Positions 18,511-27,808 of a stretch of 64,000 nt of DNA are shown here, piece by piece. Position 1 is the first letter of the stretch, and each line of letters begins with the position of its first letter. The translations under genes were made by a program, and so were the position numbers. Source of the stretch: Stenotrophomonas tumulicola (GTDB lineage Bacteria; Pseudomonadota; Gammaproteobacteria; Xanthomonadales; Xanthomonadaceae); NCBI RefSeq assembly GCF_014117215.1, contig NZ_JACGXS010000001.1:62001-126000 (forward strand). The letters run 5' to 3'. Below the pieces are notes generated by a model. It did not search any database and was not told the DNA's origin. It saw only the letters and a list, made by a program, of their open reading frames with translations.

Positions 18511-19923
18511 ATGCTCAAGCGTCTTTCACAGTGGTTCCAACGTGTGCCGATCATCGATCCCGTCGAGCGACGCAATGCCGTTGCCATGCAGGCACTGCTG
18601 CTGTTCCTGGGCATTACCGTGCCGTTGAACTGGTGGCTGCACGCGTCGCTGGGCATGGTGAGTACCGGCACCCTCTGGGTGATGGTGGTGGACAACGCCG
18701 CGGCGCTGTTTGGCTTCGTGCTCATCGCCCTGATCCGTCGCGGATCGTTCCGTTTGTCTGTGGTGCTTTTCAGCGTTTCGATGCTGGCGACCATGAGCAT
18801 GGCGACCTGGCATTTCGGGTTGCTGCGCGACCAGACCTCGCAGATGCTGTGCCTGGTGGTGAGCGGTTTGTTCCTGGGCCGGCGCGCGCTGTGGACGGTA
18901 TTCACGCTGCTGCTGCTGATTTCCTGCGCCGGTGGCATCAACGAGATCAACGGTGGCACTGCACGGCTGGGCGGCGGGGTGCAGATCATTTCGTTGATCG
19001 TGTCGTTCGCCATGAGCTACATGGTGGTGGCCGTGGTGATCGATCTGTGCATCACTGCGCTGCGCCGCAGCCTGGCCGAATCGGAGTTGCGCGGGCAACG
19101 ACTGCAGGAAGAAATGGCCGAGCGCGAGCGCACGCAGGCGCAGCTCGTGCAATCGCAGAAGCTGGAGGCCACCGGTCGCCTGGCAAGTGGCGTGGCGCAT
19201 GACTTCGACAACATCCTCAACCTGATGACCGGCTTCGCCTCCGAACGCCATCGGCTGGACGATCCGGATTACAGCAGTGCGGAGAACGCGCGAGCGCTGG
19301 CATTCGCGTTGGAAGGCGTGGATGCCGCGGCGCGGCGCGGCATGTCGCTGACGCGCCGGTTGCTCAGTTTTGCGCGACCCGACGTGTCACGGCCCGAGCG
19401 CTTCGACGCCGGGGTCGCGGTGACTGAACTGATGCCGATGCTGCGGCAGAGTTTCGGCCCACAGGTGCGCCTGAAACTGGACTGCGCCAACGTGCCCATG
19501 CCGGTATACCTGGACCGCGACCAGTTCGACCTGATGCTGCTCAACATCGCCTCCAACGCGCGTGATGCGATGCCGGAGGGAGGTGTTTTCGAAGTGGCCG
19601 CATCGCCTGCCGCCGACGGCGCGTCGGTGGACCTGTGTCTGCGCGACAGCGGCGTCGGCATGAACGCGCACGTGCTTTCGCAGGCCTTCGAGCCCTTCTT
19701 CAGCACCAAGCCGGCAGGGCAGGGTACCGGGCTGGGCCTGGCGGTGATCCATGGCCTGATGCGCACCGCGAACGGGGTCATCGATATCCAGAGCGCGCCC
19801 GGACAGGGCACCACGCTGCACCTGCGCCTGCCGCTGCAGGACCCCGATGCGCAGGGTCTGGAAGCCAGGTCAACCGAAGGAAGTAAGCACGTAGCCTTCG
19901 CCGTGGACGGCAGCCAGCGGTAG
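18511..19923 (+). CDS. Membrane sensor histidine kinase
   Basis: About 470 residues from ATG 18511; the frame is open from 18436, but the added part is unlike protein. The N-terminal 180 residues form about six membrane helices with almost no periplasmic loops, so the signal is probably sensed in the membrane. A short coiled region (ELRGQRLQEEMAERERTQ) joins the kinase core. The H box is GVAHDFDNIL with the phospho-accepting His near residue 230; relatives usually have HDFNN, so Asp replaces Asn. The N box (NIASNARDAM), G1 (DSGVGM), F (FEPFFSTK) and G2 (GTGLGLAVIHGL) motifs are intact, so it should be active. It converges with the response regulator gene, overlapping it by 54 bp at the 3' ends. 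It starts divergently from the adhesin gene, which is a candidate target. Confidence 0.88.
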   Translation: MLKRLSQWFQRVPIIDPVERRNAVAMQALLLFLGITVPLNWWLHASLGMVSTGTLWVMVVDNAAALFGFVLIALIRRGSFRLSVVLFSVSMLATMSMATWHFGLLRDQTSQMLCLVVSGLFLGRRALWTVFTLLLLISCAGGINEINGGTARLGGGVQIISLIVSFAMSYMVVAVVIDLCITALRRSLAESELRGQRLQEEMAERERTQAQLVQSQKLEATGRLASGVAHDFDNILNLMTGFASERHRLDDPDYSSAENARALAFALEGVDAAARRGMSLTRRLLSFARPDVSRPERFDAGVAVTELMPMLRQSFGPQVRLKLDCANVPMPVYLDRDQFDLMLLNIASNARDAMPEGGVFEVAASPAADGASVDLCLRDSGVGMNAHVLSQAFEPFFSTKPAGQGTGLGLAVIHGLMRTANGVIDIQSAPGQGTTLHLRLPLQDPDAQGLEARSTEGSKHVAFAVDGSQR

Positions 19924-20568
19924 CGGCATGCCACAGCCCTGTTCGACCTTGCGGCGGAGCCGATAGACCAGCGTCTCCAGCCGATGTGGATCGAAGTCGT
20001 GGACGTTGCTTGAAAGCGAGGCCATCAGCTCCTCGCGTCCCACGGCCTCGCCGCCCGCAGTGACCAGGCGGGCCATCAGGCGGCGCTCGGCCTTGGTCAA
20101 GGCGACGTTGCCGCCGGATGGCGCGACCAGGTTCCAGCCCTGCGCGTCCAGGTGCCAGGCAGCTGGCGCGGACTGCCATTTCCCGCGCAGGCGCCTTGCC
20201 AGGCTGTGCAACGTGGCGGCCAGAAGCTCGATTTCCACCGGTTTGGACAGGTAGGCGTCGGCCCCTTGGCTGAGGCCGCGCACGCGATCAGGCGTTTCGC
20301 TGCGTGCGGTCAGCAGCACGATACCCAGCTCGGGATGGCGCGAGCGCAGCTGCCGGGTGACTTCATAGCCATCGATGTCCGGTAGCCCCACATCCAGCAC
20401 GATGATGTCAGGCAGGCCTGCCTGGAGGGAGGCGAACAGTCCGGCGGCCGTCTCCATGCCCACCGCCTTGAACCCGTAATCAGCCAGGCGCGGGAGCAGG
20501 ACACGCTCGCGAAGCATAAGGTCGTCTTCCAGCACGACGATGTTGAGTAGCGCTTCGGCAGGGGACAT
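19870..20568 (-). CDS. OmpR-family response regulator
   Basis: About 232 residues from ATG 20568; an ATG at 20610 is an alternative start. The receiver domain has the acidic pair (VVLEDD), the phosphorylation Asp in IIVLDVGLPDIDGYE, the switch Thr in LLTARSE and the Lys in YLSKPVE. The C-terminal half is a winged-helix DNA-binding domain (VALTKAERRLMARLV ... RLETLVYRLRRKVEQ ... AVHGEGYVLTSFG). It faces the histidine kinase gene tail to tail; their coding regions overlap at 19870-19923. Cognate pairing is inferred from adjacency. The tail-to-tail layout is unusual, because such pairs are normally co-directional and co-transcribed. Confidence 0.88.
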   Translation of the reverse strand: MSPAEALLNIVVLEDDLMLRERVLLPRLADYGFKAVGMETAAGLFASLQAGLPDIIVLDVGLPDIDGYEVTRQLRSRHPELGIVLLTARSETPDRVRGLSQGADAYLSKPVEIELLAATLHSLARRLRGKWQSAPAAWHLDAQGWNLVAPSGGNVALTKAERRLMARLVTAGGEAVGREELMASLSSNVHDFDPHRLETLVYRLRRKVEQGCGMPLPLAAVHGEGYVLTSFG

Positions 20569-20669
20569 TGCGGTGCTGTCGCTTGCTTCTGGAAACCGGA
20601 TGGTAACCATGATGTAACACGGCAAGGCAACGGGGTCCACGGCAGGGCTGCGTGGAGGCGTGCCATCGC

Positions 20670-21629
20670 TCAGGCCTGCGGGTCCGGATTGGCCAGCATG
20701 GCCCGCCGAGCCAGGAAGACTTCAGGCGCCTGCGGCTTGATGTACAGCGCCGTCAACTCGGGATACTCGCGCTTGACTGCTTCTTCGATACGGGTGATGC
20801 AGGCTTCGATCCTGGGCGTGGTGCAATCGTCTTCGAACTCGGCGCTGAGCATGGCCAGCACCTGGTTGGGGCCCATCTGCATGGTGGTCACGCCGTTGGC
20901 ATTGCGCAGGTCGGCATCGGTATTGGCCACGGCCAGGATCCGTCGTGCCACGTGTGGGTGCGCTGACTCACCCACCAGCAGGCCCTTGGTTTCCCGCGCC
21001 AGCAGGAACGCGGTCAATGCCAGCACGGCGGCGATGCACAGCGAAGCGACGCCGTCGAGCACCGGCATGTCCAGCAGTTGCGCCGCCGCCAGTCCAGCAA
21101 TGGCGAAGCCCAGGCCCAGCAGCGCGGCGCTGTCCTCCAGCAGCACGGTGAAGGTGGAGGGGTCCTTGCTGCGGCGGAAGGCCTCGAAGTAGCCCAGCGG
21201 CCCCTTGGTGGCCCGGAATTCGCGCAGCGCGATCCACCAGGACGTGCCCTCGAACAGGATGGAGACGCCCAGCACCCCGTAGCTCAGCAGATGGTTGGTG
21301 GCCGGTTCGGGATGGCGGATGTGCTGGATGCCCTCGTAAGCCGACACGCCGGCGCCTGCGGCAAACACCAGCAGCGCCACGATGAAACTCCAGAAGTACA
21401 GCTCGCGCCCATAGCCGAACGGGTGGGTGATGTCGGGCTTGCGGTCGGCGCGATGCAGCCCATACAGCAGCAGGACTTCATTGAGCGTGTCCACCAGCGA
21501 ATGCACGCCTTCGCTGAGCATCGCCGAGCTGCCTGAAAGCCAGGCCGCGAAGAACTTGGCCACCGCGATGCACAGGTTGCCGACCAGAGCGGCATAGACG
21601 ACGAGACGGGAGCCGGACGGCTTGGCCAT
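20670..21629 (-). CDS. Cation diffusion facilitator family transporter
   Basis: About 319 residues from ATG 21629 (MAKPSGSRLVVYAALVGN); upstream in-frame Mets at 21659 and 21662 are possible but give a less natural N-terminus. It has the CDF layout of six membrane helices with SAMLSEGVHSLVDTLNEVLL on helix 2 and EDSAALLGLGFAIAG on helix 5, which hold the metal-site acidic and His residues. A soluble C-terminal domain follows (NANGVTTMQMGPNQVLAML..., EYPELTALYIKP). The Ser-Asp spacing of Zn-type CDFs is changed to SEGVHSLVD, as in the subgroup that includes Fe/Mn-type and uncharacterised members, so the metal is uncertain. It probably exports divalent cations from the cytoplasm. Confidence 0.85.
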   Translation of the reverse strand: MAKPSGSRLVVYAALVGNLCIAVAKFFAAWLSGSSAMLSEGVHSLVDTLNEVLLLYGLHRADRKPDITHPFGYGRELYFWSFIVALLVFAAGAGVSAYEGIQHIRHPEPATNHLLSYGVLGVSILFEGTSWWIALREFRATKGPLGYFEAFRRSKDPSTFTVLLEDSAALLGLGFAIAGLAAAQLLDMPVLDGVASLCIAAVLALTAFLLARETKGLLVGESAHPHVARRILAVANTDADLRNANGVTTMQMGPNQVLAMLSAEFEDDCTTPRIEACITRIEEAVKREYPELTALYIKPQAPEVFLARRAMLANPDPQA

Positions 21630-21727
21630 GGCGTGGGCTGGCAGGGTGGGGAGGCCCATCATCGGCAGGTGGCTGTCTTGGCTGCGTGCACGGCGCAGCA
21701 GGCAGGCCACCGGCGCGCATCGGTGCC

Positions 21728-21756
21728 GCAATGGCCGGGCACGTCCCGGCCATTGC
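21728..21756 (-). terminator. 12-bp perfect hairpin between phoD-like gene and CDF gene
   Basis: GCAATGGCCGGG (21728-21739) pairs perfectly with CCCGGCCATTGC (21745-21756) around CACGT. It lies just downstream of the PhoD stop on the minus strand and upstream of the CDF gene. No U-run is present, so it is a hairpin of uncertain terminating strength. Confidence 0.55.
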
Positions 21757-21765
21757 GATCGCGCC

Positions 21766-23409
21766 TTACCGGCTGAAGCGGCGCTGGCCGCGTGCCACGG
21801 CCATCCGGTGGCTTCCGGCCACGGCCGTGCTGCGCTGCTTGATCCCTTGCAGGAACACCCATTCGCCGGTGACCTGGTCGGGACGCACGTCGATCATCAT
21901 GTAGCCGCGCTGGCTGGTGTCGGCCCAGTCCAGTTCCGGATTGGTCTCGATGAAGGCGCGCGCGACTTGTTTCGGATCGACCCCCATGCTCTTCTCGATG
22001 CCATGCGAGGTCACGCTGTGCCCGGCGAATTCCACGCCGGCAGGTGTTCCGTCCTCCAACAGCGAGTAGGCCCAGGCGTTGTGGCTGTCGCCAGACAGCA
22101 TCACCAGCTCCGCATCGGCCTGCTGTGCAGAGCGCAACAGGCGCGCACGCGCGGCCGGATAGCCGTCCCAGCGATCCATCCACATCGGCACGCCCTGGCG
22201 CGACCCGCGGACATCGCGGCGGAACTTGTCCAGTACCTTCGCTCCGGCCTGCGGAGACACCCAGTCCAGGGTCTGTTCCGGCATCAGGGTGCGTCCCAGG
22301 ATCGTTCCCATGCCGACCAGCTGCCATGCGCCCTGGCGTCCGTTGCGGGCGAATTCGGCGGCCAGCCATTGCTCCTGTACCGAACCCAGCATGGTTGCCC
22401 CCGGGTCCTGCCATGCGCCATCGCGAAAGGCGCGCAACGCGGCATCCGGGTCGCTGGCGGCGTGGGCTGCCTGCAGCGCAGGGTAGGCTGGGCGGGTGCG
22501 TGCCAGCAGGCGTGATTCGGTGCGGTAGAGCGTGGCCAGTTCGCCGATGGCATAGGCCTTCCAGGGTTCCTCGGATACCGGCATCCACTCGCGATAGGCC
22601 TGCATCGCCGCCGCACGGCGCGGGCCCCAGTCGCCCTCGCTGGCGGGCTGGTGATTCTGCGCTCCGCCCTCCCAGCTGTCGTTGGCGCTTTCATGGTCGT
22701 CCCACAGCGCCACCATCGGGGCCATCTGGTGCAGGCGCTGCAGGTCCGGGTCGGCCCGGTAACAGGCCAGCCGCAGGCGGTAATCGGCCAGCGATACCAT
22801 CTCGTGGTCATGCGCGGGCATCGCCTCGCGCCCTGCAATGCGATCGTCTGCGGGATAGGAGGCGATGCCGTATTCGTAGACGTAGTCGCCGACATGCAGC
22901 CACAGGTCCAGGTCCTCGCGCGCAGCGGCATGGGCGTACGCATTGAACCAACCCATGGGCAGGTTGGAACAGGAAAACACCGCCAGGCCGAAGCGCGGCA
23001 CCGGTCCGGCCGGCAGCGTGCGCGTGCGTCCGGTCGGCGAAGGCGTGCCATCGGGCGCAATGAAGCGATACCAGTAGGTGGTGCCCGGCTGCAGGCCATC
23101 CACGCTGAGCTTGGCCGTCCAGTCGCGCCATGCGCCGGTGTGCACGCTGCCGCCGGCGACCACGCGCGCGAAGTCACTGTCCAGCGCGACTTCCGCGCGC
23201 AGCAGCACCTCGTCGGTGCCCACGGCCGGCACGTAACGTGTCCACAGCAGCATGGCGTCGGCGGCGGGTTCGCCGCTGGCGACGTTGTGGCTGAAACCCC
23301 GCGCCGACAGCAGGTCGGCAGCAAGGCTTCGTCCGCCGGGCAACAACAGCGCGCCCAGTCCCAGGGTGCCGCCCACGATGAGCCGGCGGCGTTCGATGTC
23401 GATGGTCAT
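21766..23409 (-). CDS. phoD: PhoD-type alkaline phosphatase/phosphodiesterase
   Basis: About 547 residues from ATG 23409. The N-terminus has a Tat-type signal (ERRRLIVGGTLGLGALLLPGG), which PhoD enzymes need because they fold with metals before export. The PhoD N-terminal domain (FSHNVASGEPAADAMLLWTRY) is followed by the metallophosphatase core: HVGDYVYEYG, WDDHESANDSW and SGDSHNAWAYS carry the Fe/Ca-binding Asp, Asn and His residues. The enzyme releases phosphate from phosphomono- and diesters in the periplasm or outside. The gene begins 14 bp after the stop of the upstream TonB receptor gene, so co-transcription is very likely and the receptor ligand may be an organic phosphate. The long upstream extension of the frame lies inside the receptor gene and is not real. 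Confidence 0.9.
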   Translation of the reverse strand: MTIDIERRRLIVGGTLGLGALLLPGGRSLAADLLSARGFSHNVASGEPAADAMLLWTRYVPAVGTDEVLLRAEVALDSDFARVVAGGSVHTGAWRDWTAKLSVDGLQPGTTYWYRFIAPDGTPSPTGRTRTLPAGPVPRFGLAVFSCSNLPMGWFNAYAHAAAREDLDLWLHVGDYVYEYGIASYPADDRIAGREAMPAHDHEMVSLADYRLRLACYRADPDLQRLHQMAPMVALWDDHESANDSWEGGAQNHQPASEGDWGPRRAAAMQAYREWMPVSEEPWKAYAIGELATLYRTESRLLARTRPAYPALQAAHAASDPDAALRAFRDGAWQDPGATMLGSVQEQWLAAEFARNGRQGAWQLVGMGTILGRTLMPEQTLDWVSPQAGAKVLDKFRRDVRGSRQGVPMWMDRWDGYPAARARLLRSAQQADAELVMLSGDSHNAWAYSLLEDGTPAGVEFAGHSVTSHGIEKSMGVDPKQVARAFIETNPELDWADTSQRGYMMIDVRPDQVTGEWVFLQGIKQRSTAVAGSHRMAVARGQRRFSR

Positions 23410-23423
23410 GGCGTCATCCCTTC

Positions 23424-26400
23424 TCAGAAGCGGCCCTTGATGCCGAAGCTCCACATCGAGCCATACTTGTCGTACATGCGTACGCGGCTGCGGATGTTGG
23501 AGTACACGATGTCCGGCGCGTCGAAGATGTTGCGGCCGGCGATCTGCAGGTCGAAGTTCTCCGACAGCTTGTAGCTCAGGCTGACGTTCCACATCTCGCG
23601 CGAGGCCCGGTACAGGATGCCGTTGTCGGGCGTGGTGGTGGTGTTGGACAGCGCACTGATGCGGTAGCTGTCCTGGTAGTTGCCGTTGACCTGCAGGTCG
23701 AAGCGGCCGTACTTGTAGCCCAGGCCCCAGTTGGCTACCTGTTCCGGCAGGTTCACCCGCGGTCCGTCCGGATTGATGCGCGTGAACGAGCCGCGCAGGC
23801 TCAGGCCCTTCAGCGCGCCCGGCAGGAACGTCAACTGCTGGCTGTATTCCAGGATCAGCCCATCGTTGGTGCTGGTGCCCGGTATGTTGCCGGCGCTGAC
23901 GAACTGGTAGCCGGGATACTCGTCAGGGCCGAAGCCCACGTCTTCCGGATTGACGGTGAAGCCGGTGGCCTGCATGTCCTCGATGTCGAGGCGGTAGTAC
24001 GACGCGCCGACCACGCCGGCAGGCGCCAGGTAGTACTGCAGGCCGGCGAAGTACTTCACCGAGTGTTCGGGCTTGAGTTCGGAGTTGGGCACGGTGACGA
24101 TGCCACTGTCCTCGTTGATGCTGACCACGCCGCCGAGGTTGCCGTAGTCCGGTCGCAGGATGGACTGGCTGAAGGCGAGTTGGCCGACCAGTCGTTCGCT
24201 GAAGTCGTACTTCATGCCACCGCTGAGGAAAAAGTCATCGTAGCGGCCCTTGCGCGTGGCATAGGTCGGCCTGCCATCCACGCAGTGGTACTGGTAACAG
24301 AGCCCTTCGACGGTGCTGGTGGAGTAGCCGGCAGCGGTGACCTCGCTGGCAGGTCGGATCACCGCGGTGCGCGCTTCGGTCTCGGTCCGTTCCATGCGCA
24401 GGCCCAGGTCGAAGCGGGCATTGCCCCAGCGTGTCTGGCCTTCGATGTAGGCGGCGTTGACGGTTTCCTCGATGCGCTTGTTGTTGTCGAACACGCGCTT
24501 GAGGTTGCCCACCGTGTCGGCCACGAACCAGTCCGGGTGTGCCTTGTACAGTTCGTACATGGCGTAGTTGTCGTCGGCACGCCAGCCCAGCGAATTGATG
24601 TTGCCGGAGTCCAGGTTGAGGAAGCCGAACTGGTAATCCTCGGTCCACGGAATCACGGCGGCGGGGTCGCGCTGGCTGAGGTCGCCGTTGGGGCCAACGT
24701 ACTGGTACTGCTGGTAATGGCTTTCGTCGGTCTCCCACTCGTTGCGGCGGGTGCCGAGGCCGGCCATCAGGGTGAACGGTTGCTGGCCGATTTCCAGTTC
24801 CTTCTTCAGGTCCGCGTTGAAACCGTACTGGCGGTTCTTGGCGTTGGACTGGTTGTTGCGCACGTTGTTGCCGATGTCGTCATCCAGGTTGAAGTTGGCC
24901 GGGTTACCCCAGTCGCGGCCGGCGGTCTGCTTCAGGTACCACGCGGTGGAATCTTCCGAGGCGCGGTCGGCGGTGAAGCCGATGCGGGTCAGCCAACTGT
25001 CGGTGCGCTGGAAGAAACCCTCGTCGCTGTCGCGGAAGTTGAACTCCGAACTGGACCAGGTGCCGCGCAGGGTGACGTCCATCGATTCGCCCTTGAACTC
25101 CAGCTTCGGCGCCAGGGTCAGGGTCGGCGTGCCGGCGTAGCGGTGCGAGTACTCGGTGCGCAGGCGCGGGCCGCTGCCGCCGGTGAGCGTGCCGGGGTTG
25201 ACCTCCAGGTGGGTGGGGGTGGAGTCCGGGGTGGCCCAGGACGTGGTGGGCGTGCCCAGGTAGAGATAGGTGTACTGGTTGAAGTACTCCACGTCGTACA
25301 TCGAATAGGCGCTGCGCAGCGACAGCGTCCAGTCATCGGTGATGCGGAAGTCGGTGCTGAGGTTGACGGCGGTCCGGCTGGTCATCTTCGGGCCCGGCCG
25401 CCACATCAGCCGGTAAGGCAGCACGCGGCCATCTGGGTAGTAGGCCCAGTCGGTCTGGATGCGCTCCTGCTGCACGTAGTTGGCGTTGTAGCTGGCGTTG
25501 AGGGCCACGCCGAAGCGGCCATCCAGGAACACGTCGCCGTAGCCGAACTGGCCGGAAGGGTAGACGGTGGAATGCTTGCGGTCATCCGGGAGGTAGCGGC
25601 GCGAGAAGAAGGTCGAATCGGAGGTGGCCACGCCGCCGAGCTGGAACACGATGTCGCGCTGGGTACGGTCGAAGGCGTACTTGCTGCGCAGGTTGATGTT
25701 GCCCGCCGGCGCGTCGGCATCCATGCTGGCGGTGAGCGTGTTGTTGAGCTCGATCGCCTCGATGCCGGTCACCGACATCTGCTCGAACGAGTTCTGCCGG
25801 CCGGAGTTGTTGTTCGACGTGGCCGTGGCCATGCGCGCGCCGTCCAGGGTGAATGTCGCGTACTTCGGATCCAGGCCGCCGATGCGTACCGCGGTGGCGT
25901 CCACTTCGGTGTAGTCCAGCGACAGGCCCGGCATCGACTTCATGAACTCGCCCACGTCGCCCATGGTCAGTGCGCCGTAGGTGTCGGCCGGCACGACATT
26001 CTTGGCGTTCATCGCCGCACGGCGTTCCATGATGGCAATGGCGTCCAGGCCTACCTGCTCGGCGGTGACCTGCATCGTGTCCAGGGTGGTGGCATCGGTG
26101 GACGCGCTGCCTGGCGAGGTGGCCGCCAGTGCGAAATCGACGGTGGTGGCCTGGCCCGGGGTCACCGTGGTTTCGATCCGGGCTTCCTGCATGCCGGCGT
26201 AGCGTGCGACCAGCACCACCCGGCCGGCCGGCACGCCGGCCAGGCGGAACGCGCCGCCATCTTCGGACCAGGTGGACAGGCGGCTGCCCTCGATGCGGAT
26301 CTCCGCATTGCGCACGTAATCACCGGTCGCGGTATTGAGCACGCGGCCGCGCACGAAGCCGGCCTGCTGCGCTTGCGCGCTTGCATCAACCTGCTGTGCA

Positions 26401-26471
26401 TGGAGCTGTGATGGGAGGGACAGCGCGATGACCACGGCGCAGGCAAGCGCCGAACGGATGGGGTGGTTCAT
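23424..26471 (-). CDS. TonB-dependent receptor, possibly for phosphorylated compounds
   Basis: About 1015 residues from ATG 26471 (MNHPIRSALACAVVIALSL..., with GGAAACC just upstream). The signal peptide ends at LHAQ. Residues of about 40-115 are a CarboxypepD_reg-like domain (VRGRVLNTATGDYVRNAEIR). The plug follows (DTMQVTAEQVGLDAIAIMERR; VVPADTYGALTMGDVGEFMK; VRIGGLDPKYATFTLDGARM), then the barrel ending MWSFGIKGRF. It resembles the large Caulobacter/Xanthomonad receptors used for sugars and other organics, not siderophore receptors, and it lacks the N-terminal STN signalling domain. It sits between a secreted propeller-like protein and PhoD in one direction, downstream of a FecI/FecR pair. 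A phosphate-ester ligand is inferred only from PhoD. Confidence 0.85.
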   Translation of the reverse strand: MNHPIRSALACAVVIALSLPSQLHAQQVDASAQAQQAGFVRGRVLNTATGDYVRNAEIRIEGSRLSTWSEDGGAFRLAGVPAGRVVLVARYAGMQEARIETTVTPGQATTVDFALAATSPGSASTDATTLDTMQVTAEQVGLDAIAIMERRAAMNAKNVVPADTYGALTMGDVGEFMKSMPGLSLDYTEVDATAVRIGGLDPKYATFTLDGARMATATSNNNSGRQNSFEQMSVTGIEAIELNNTLTASMDADAPAGNINLRSKYAFDRTQRDIVFQLGGVATSDSTFFSRRYLPDDRKHSTVYPSGQFGYGDVFLDGRFGVALNASYNANYVQQERIQTDWAYYPDGRVLPYRLMWRPGPKMTSRTAVNLSTDFRITDDWTLSLRSAYSMYDVEYFNQYTYLYLGTPTTSWATPDSTPTHLEVNPGTLTGGSGPRLRTEYSHRYAGTPTLTLAPKLEFKGESMDVTLRGTWSSSEFNFRDSDEGFFQRTDSWLTRIGFTADRASEDSTAWYLKQTAGRDWGNPANFNLDDDIGNNVRNNQSNAKNRQYGFNADLKKELEIGQQPFTLMAGLGTRRNEWETDESHYQQYQYVGPNGDLSQRDPAAVIPWTEDYQFGFLNLDSGNINSLGWRADDNYAMYELYKAHPDWFVADTVGNLKRVFDNNKRIEETVNAAYIEGQTRWGNARFDLGLRMERTETEARTAVIRPASEVTAAGYSTSTVEGLCYQYHCVDGRPTYATRKGRYDDFFLSGGMKYDFSERLVGQLAFSQSILRPDYGNLGGVVSINEDSGIVTVPNSELKPEHSVKYFAGLQYYLAPAGVVGASYYRLDIEDMQATGFTVNPEDVGFGPDEYPGYQFVSAGNIPGTSTNDGLILEYSQQLTFLPGALKGLSLRGSFTRINPDGPRVNLPEQVANWGLGYKYGRFDLQVNGNYQDSYRISALSNTTTTPDNGILYRASREMWNVSLSYKLSENFDLQIAGRNIFDAPDIVYSNIRSRVRMYDKYGSMWSFGIKGRF

Positions 26472-26535
26472 GGTGGTTTCCGGTGACGGTGGAGATGGAG
26501 TGGTGGGAACGGGGCGCGATACGGGATGGCGGCGC

Positions 26536-27723
26536 TCAGGGCACGGGTTCGCCAACCGCGGCGAACGGGGCGTCGGCAGCGCCGGTCCAGCGCACCAGGT
26601 CCACGCGTGCTGAGTGCAGGTTGCCGCGGCGCAGGTTGGTGGCCAGGTAGAACAGGCCATCGCCCAGTGGCTGCAGGCCGACGTCGGCTTTCTGGTGCCA
26701 GCCGCGGATGCCGCTGGCCGGGTCCTGCAGCCCGATGTCGGCCAGGGGAAGCAGCAGGCCTTGCTCCCAGCCCGGCTGGTCGCGTGCCTGCACGCCGACC
26801 AGATCGCCACGCCGCGGTTGCGCATGCGCCTCCACGGCAAACAGCGTGTAGTTGGGGAAGGTCGGCTTGCGGCCCTTGTAGGTGCCCAGCAGCCAACGCT
26901 GGCCGTGCGTGTCGTAGGCGAGGTTCTGCACGCCGTAGGTGGTGTTGCCGGTACGCACGAAGTACTTGCCATGCGGCGCGCCGGCGGCACTGTGGTGCAG
27001 CGCTGTTTCGTCCAGCGGGCGGGCCAGCGAGGCCCATTGGCCGATGTCGTACTGCAGCAGCACCTGGTGGTCGTTGTCGCTGCGGTCGTTGTTGGCGTAG
27101 ATGCCGTAGGCCACGGTCAGCAGCCGCGGGCCGTCAGTGCGGCCGAAGGCTGGACCGAAGGCAACCCCGTCGATGCCGGAACTGCCATAGCGATGGTCGG
27201 CGCTGTGCGCGCCGGGAGTGGCCTGCCCATCGCCGTCCAGGTCGGCGGAGAAGTCCTGCCCGACCTCCGGCAGCAGCACGGTGGACAGCACGCCGGGTGC
27301 GGAGGCATCCATGCCGACGCGGTCCATGCGGGTGGTGTCGACCACCGCGATGTAGAACGCCTGGGCATCGCCATATTCCAGCGAGCCATACAGGCGACCA
27401 TCGTCCGGATTGAAATCCAGGTCGCCGAAGTGCCCGTGCCAGCCGTCCAGCGTGGCCAGCAGGCGGCCATCGAAATCGTACTTGGCCAACAGCCGCGTGA
27501 ACGAGTAGTACACGTGTCCGCGTTGGCGATCCACGGCGATGCCCTGCACGTGGCCCGCATTCCAGGGGCCAGCCTCCATGCGGATGGGCAGTTCCGGCGG
27601 GGCGATGGCCGTGGCGTTGCCGGTCGCGGCCAACGGCGGCACGGCGTTGGAAGAGCCGATGGCATTGCCGGTGGCGAGCACCAGGCAATACAGGGCAATC
27701 AGTCGGACGTGGAGCGGTCGCAT
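26536..27723 (-). CDS. Secreted protein of unknown function, propeller-like
   Basis: A 395-residue protein with a signal peptide (RLIALYCLVLATGNAIGSS). The body has repeating beta-rich units such as VQGIAVDRQRGHVYYSF, FGDLDFNPDDGRLYGSL and VQNLAYDTHGQRWLLGTY, about 40-70 residues apart, suggesting a beta-propeller like the esterase-like phytase or NHL groups; the exact family is not recognised. An acidic DLDGDGQ stretch near residue 163 looks like a calcium site. It lies 64 bp upstream of the TonB receptor gene on the same strand and probably forms the first gene of an operon with the receptor and PhoD. A role in binding or hydrolysing the receptor's substrate is plausible but not shown. Confidence 0.65.
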   Translation of the reverse strand: MRPLHVRLIALYCLVLATGNAIGSSNAVPPLAATGNATAIAPPELPIRMEAGPWNAGHVQGIAVDRQRGHVYYSFTRLLAKYDFDGRLLATLDGWHGHFGDLDFNPDDGRLYGSLEYGDAQAFYIAVVDTTRMDRVGMDASAPGVLSTVLLPEVGQDFSADLDGDGQATPGAHSADHRYGSSGIDGVAFGPAFGRTDGPRLLTVAYGIYANNDRSDNDHQVLLQYDIGQWASLARPLDETALHHSAAGAPHGKYFVRTGNTTYGVQNLAYDTHGQRWLLGTYKGRKPTFPNYTLFAVEAHAQPRRGDLVGVQARDQPGWEQGLLLPLADIGLQDPASGIRGWHQKADVGLQPLGDGLFYLATNLRRGNLHSARVDLVRWTGAADAPFAAVGEPVP

Positions 27724-27808
27724 GGGGTCTGGCGCCTGCGCAGGTGGTGTCTGCTATCAGGACGCGCGCGTACACGGGTTCCGTCACGCCGGAGTGATTA
27801 AATTTTTG

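Noticed and set aside
24063..26411. 782-residue frame on the plus strand opposite a TonB receptor gene
   Set aside because: Composition (VVGAEV-rich, no start signal) is that of an antisense shadow; the receptor on the minus strand has signal peptide, plug and barrel.
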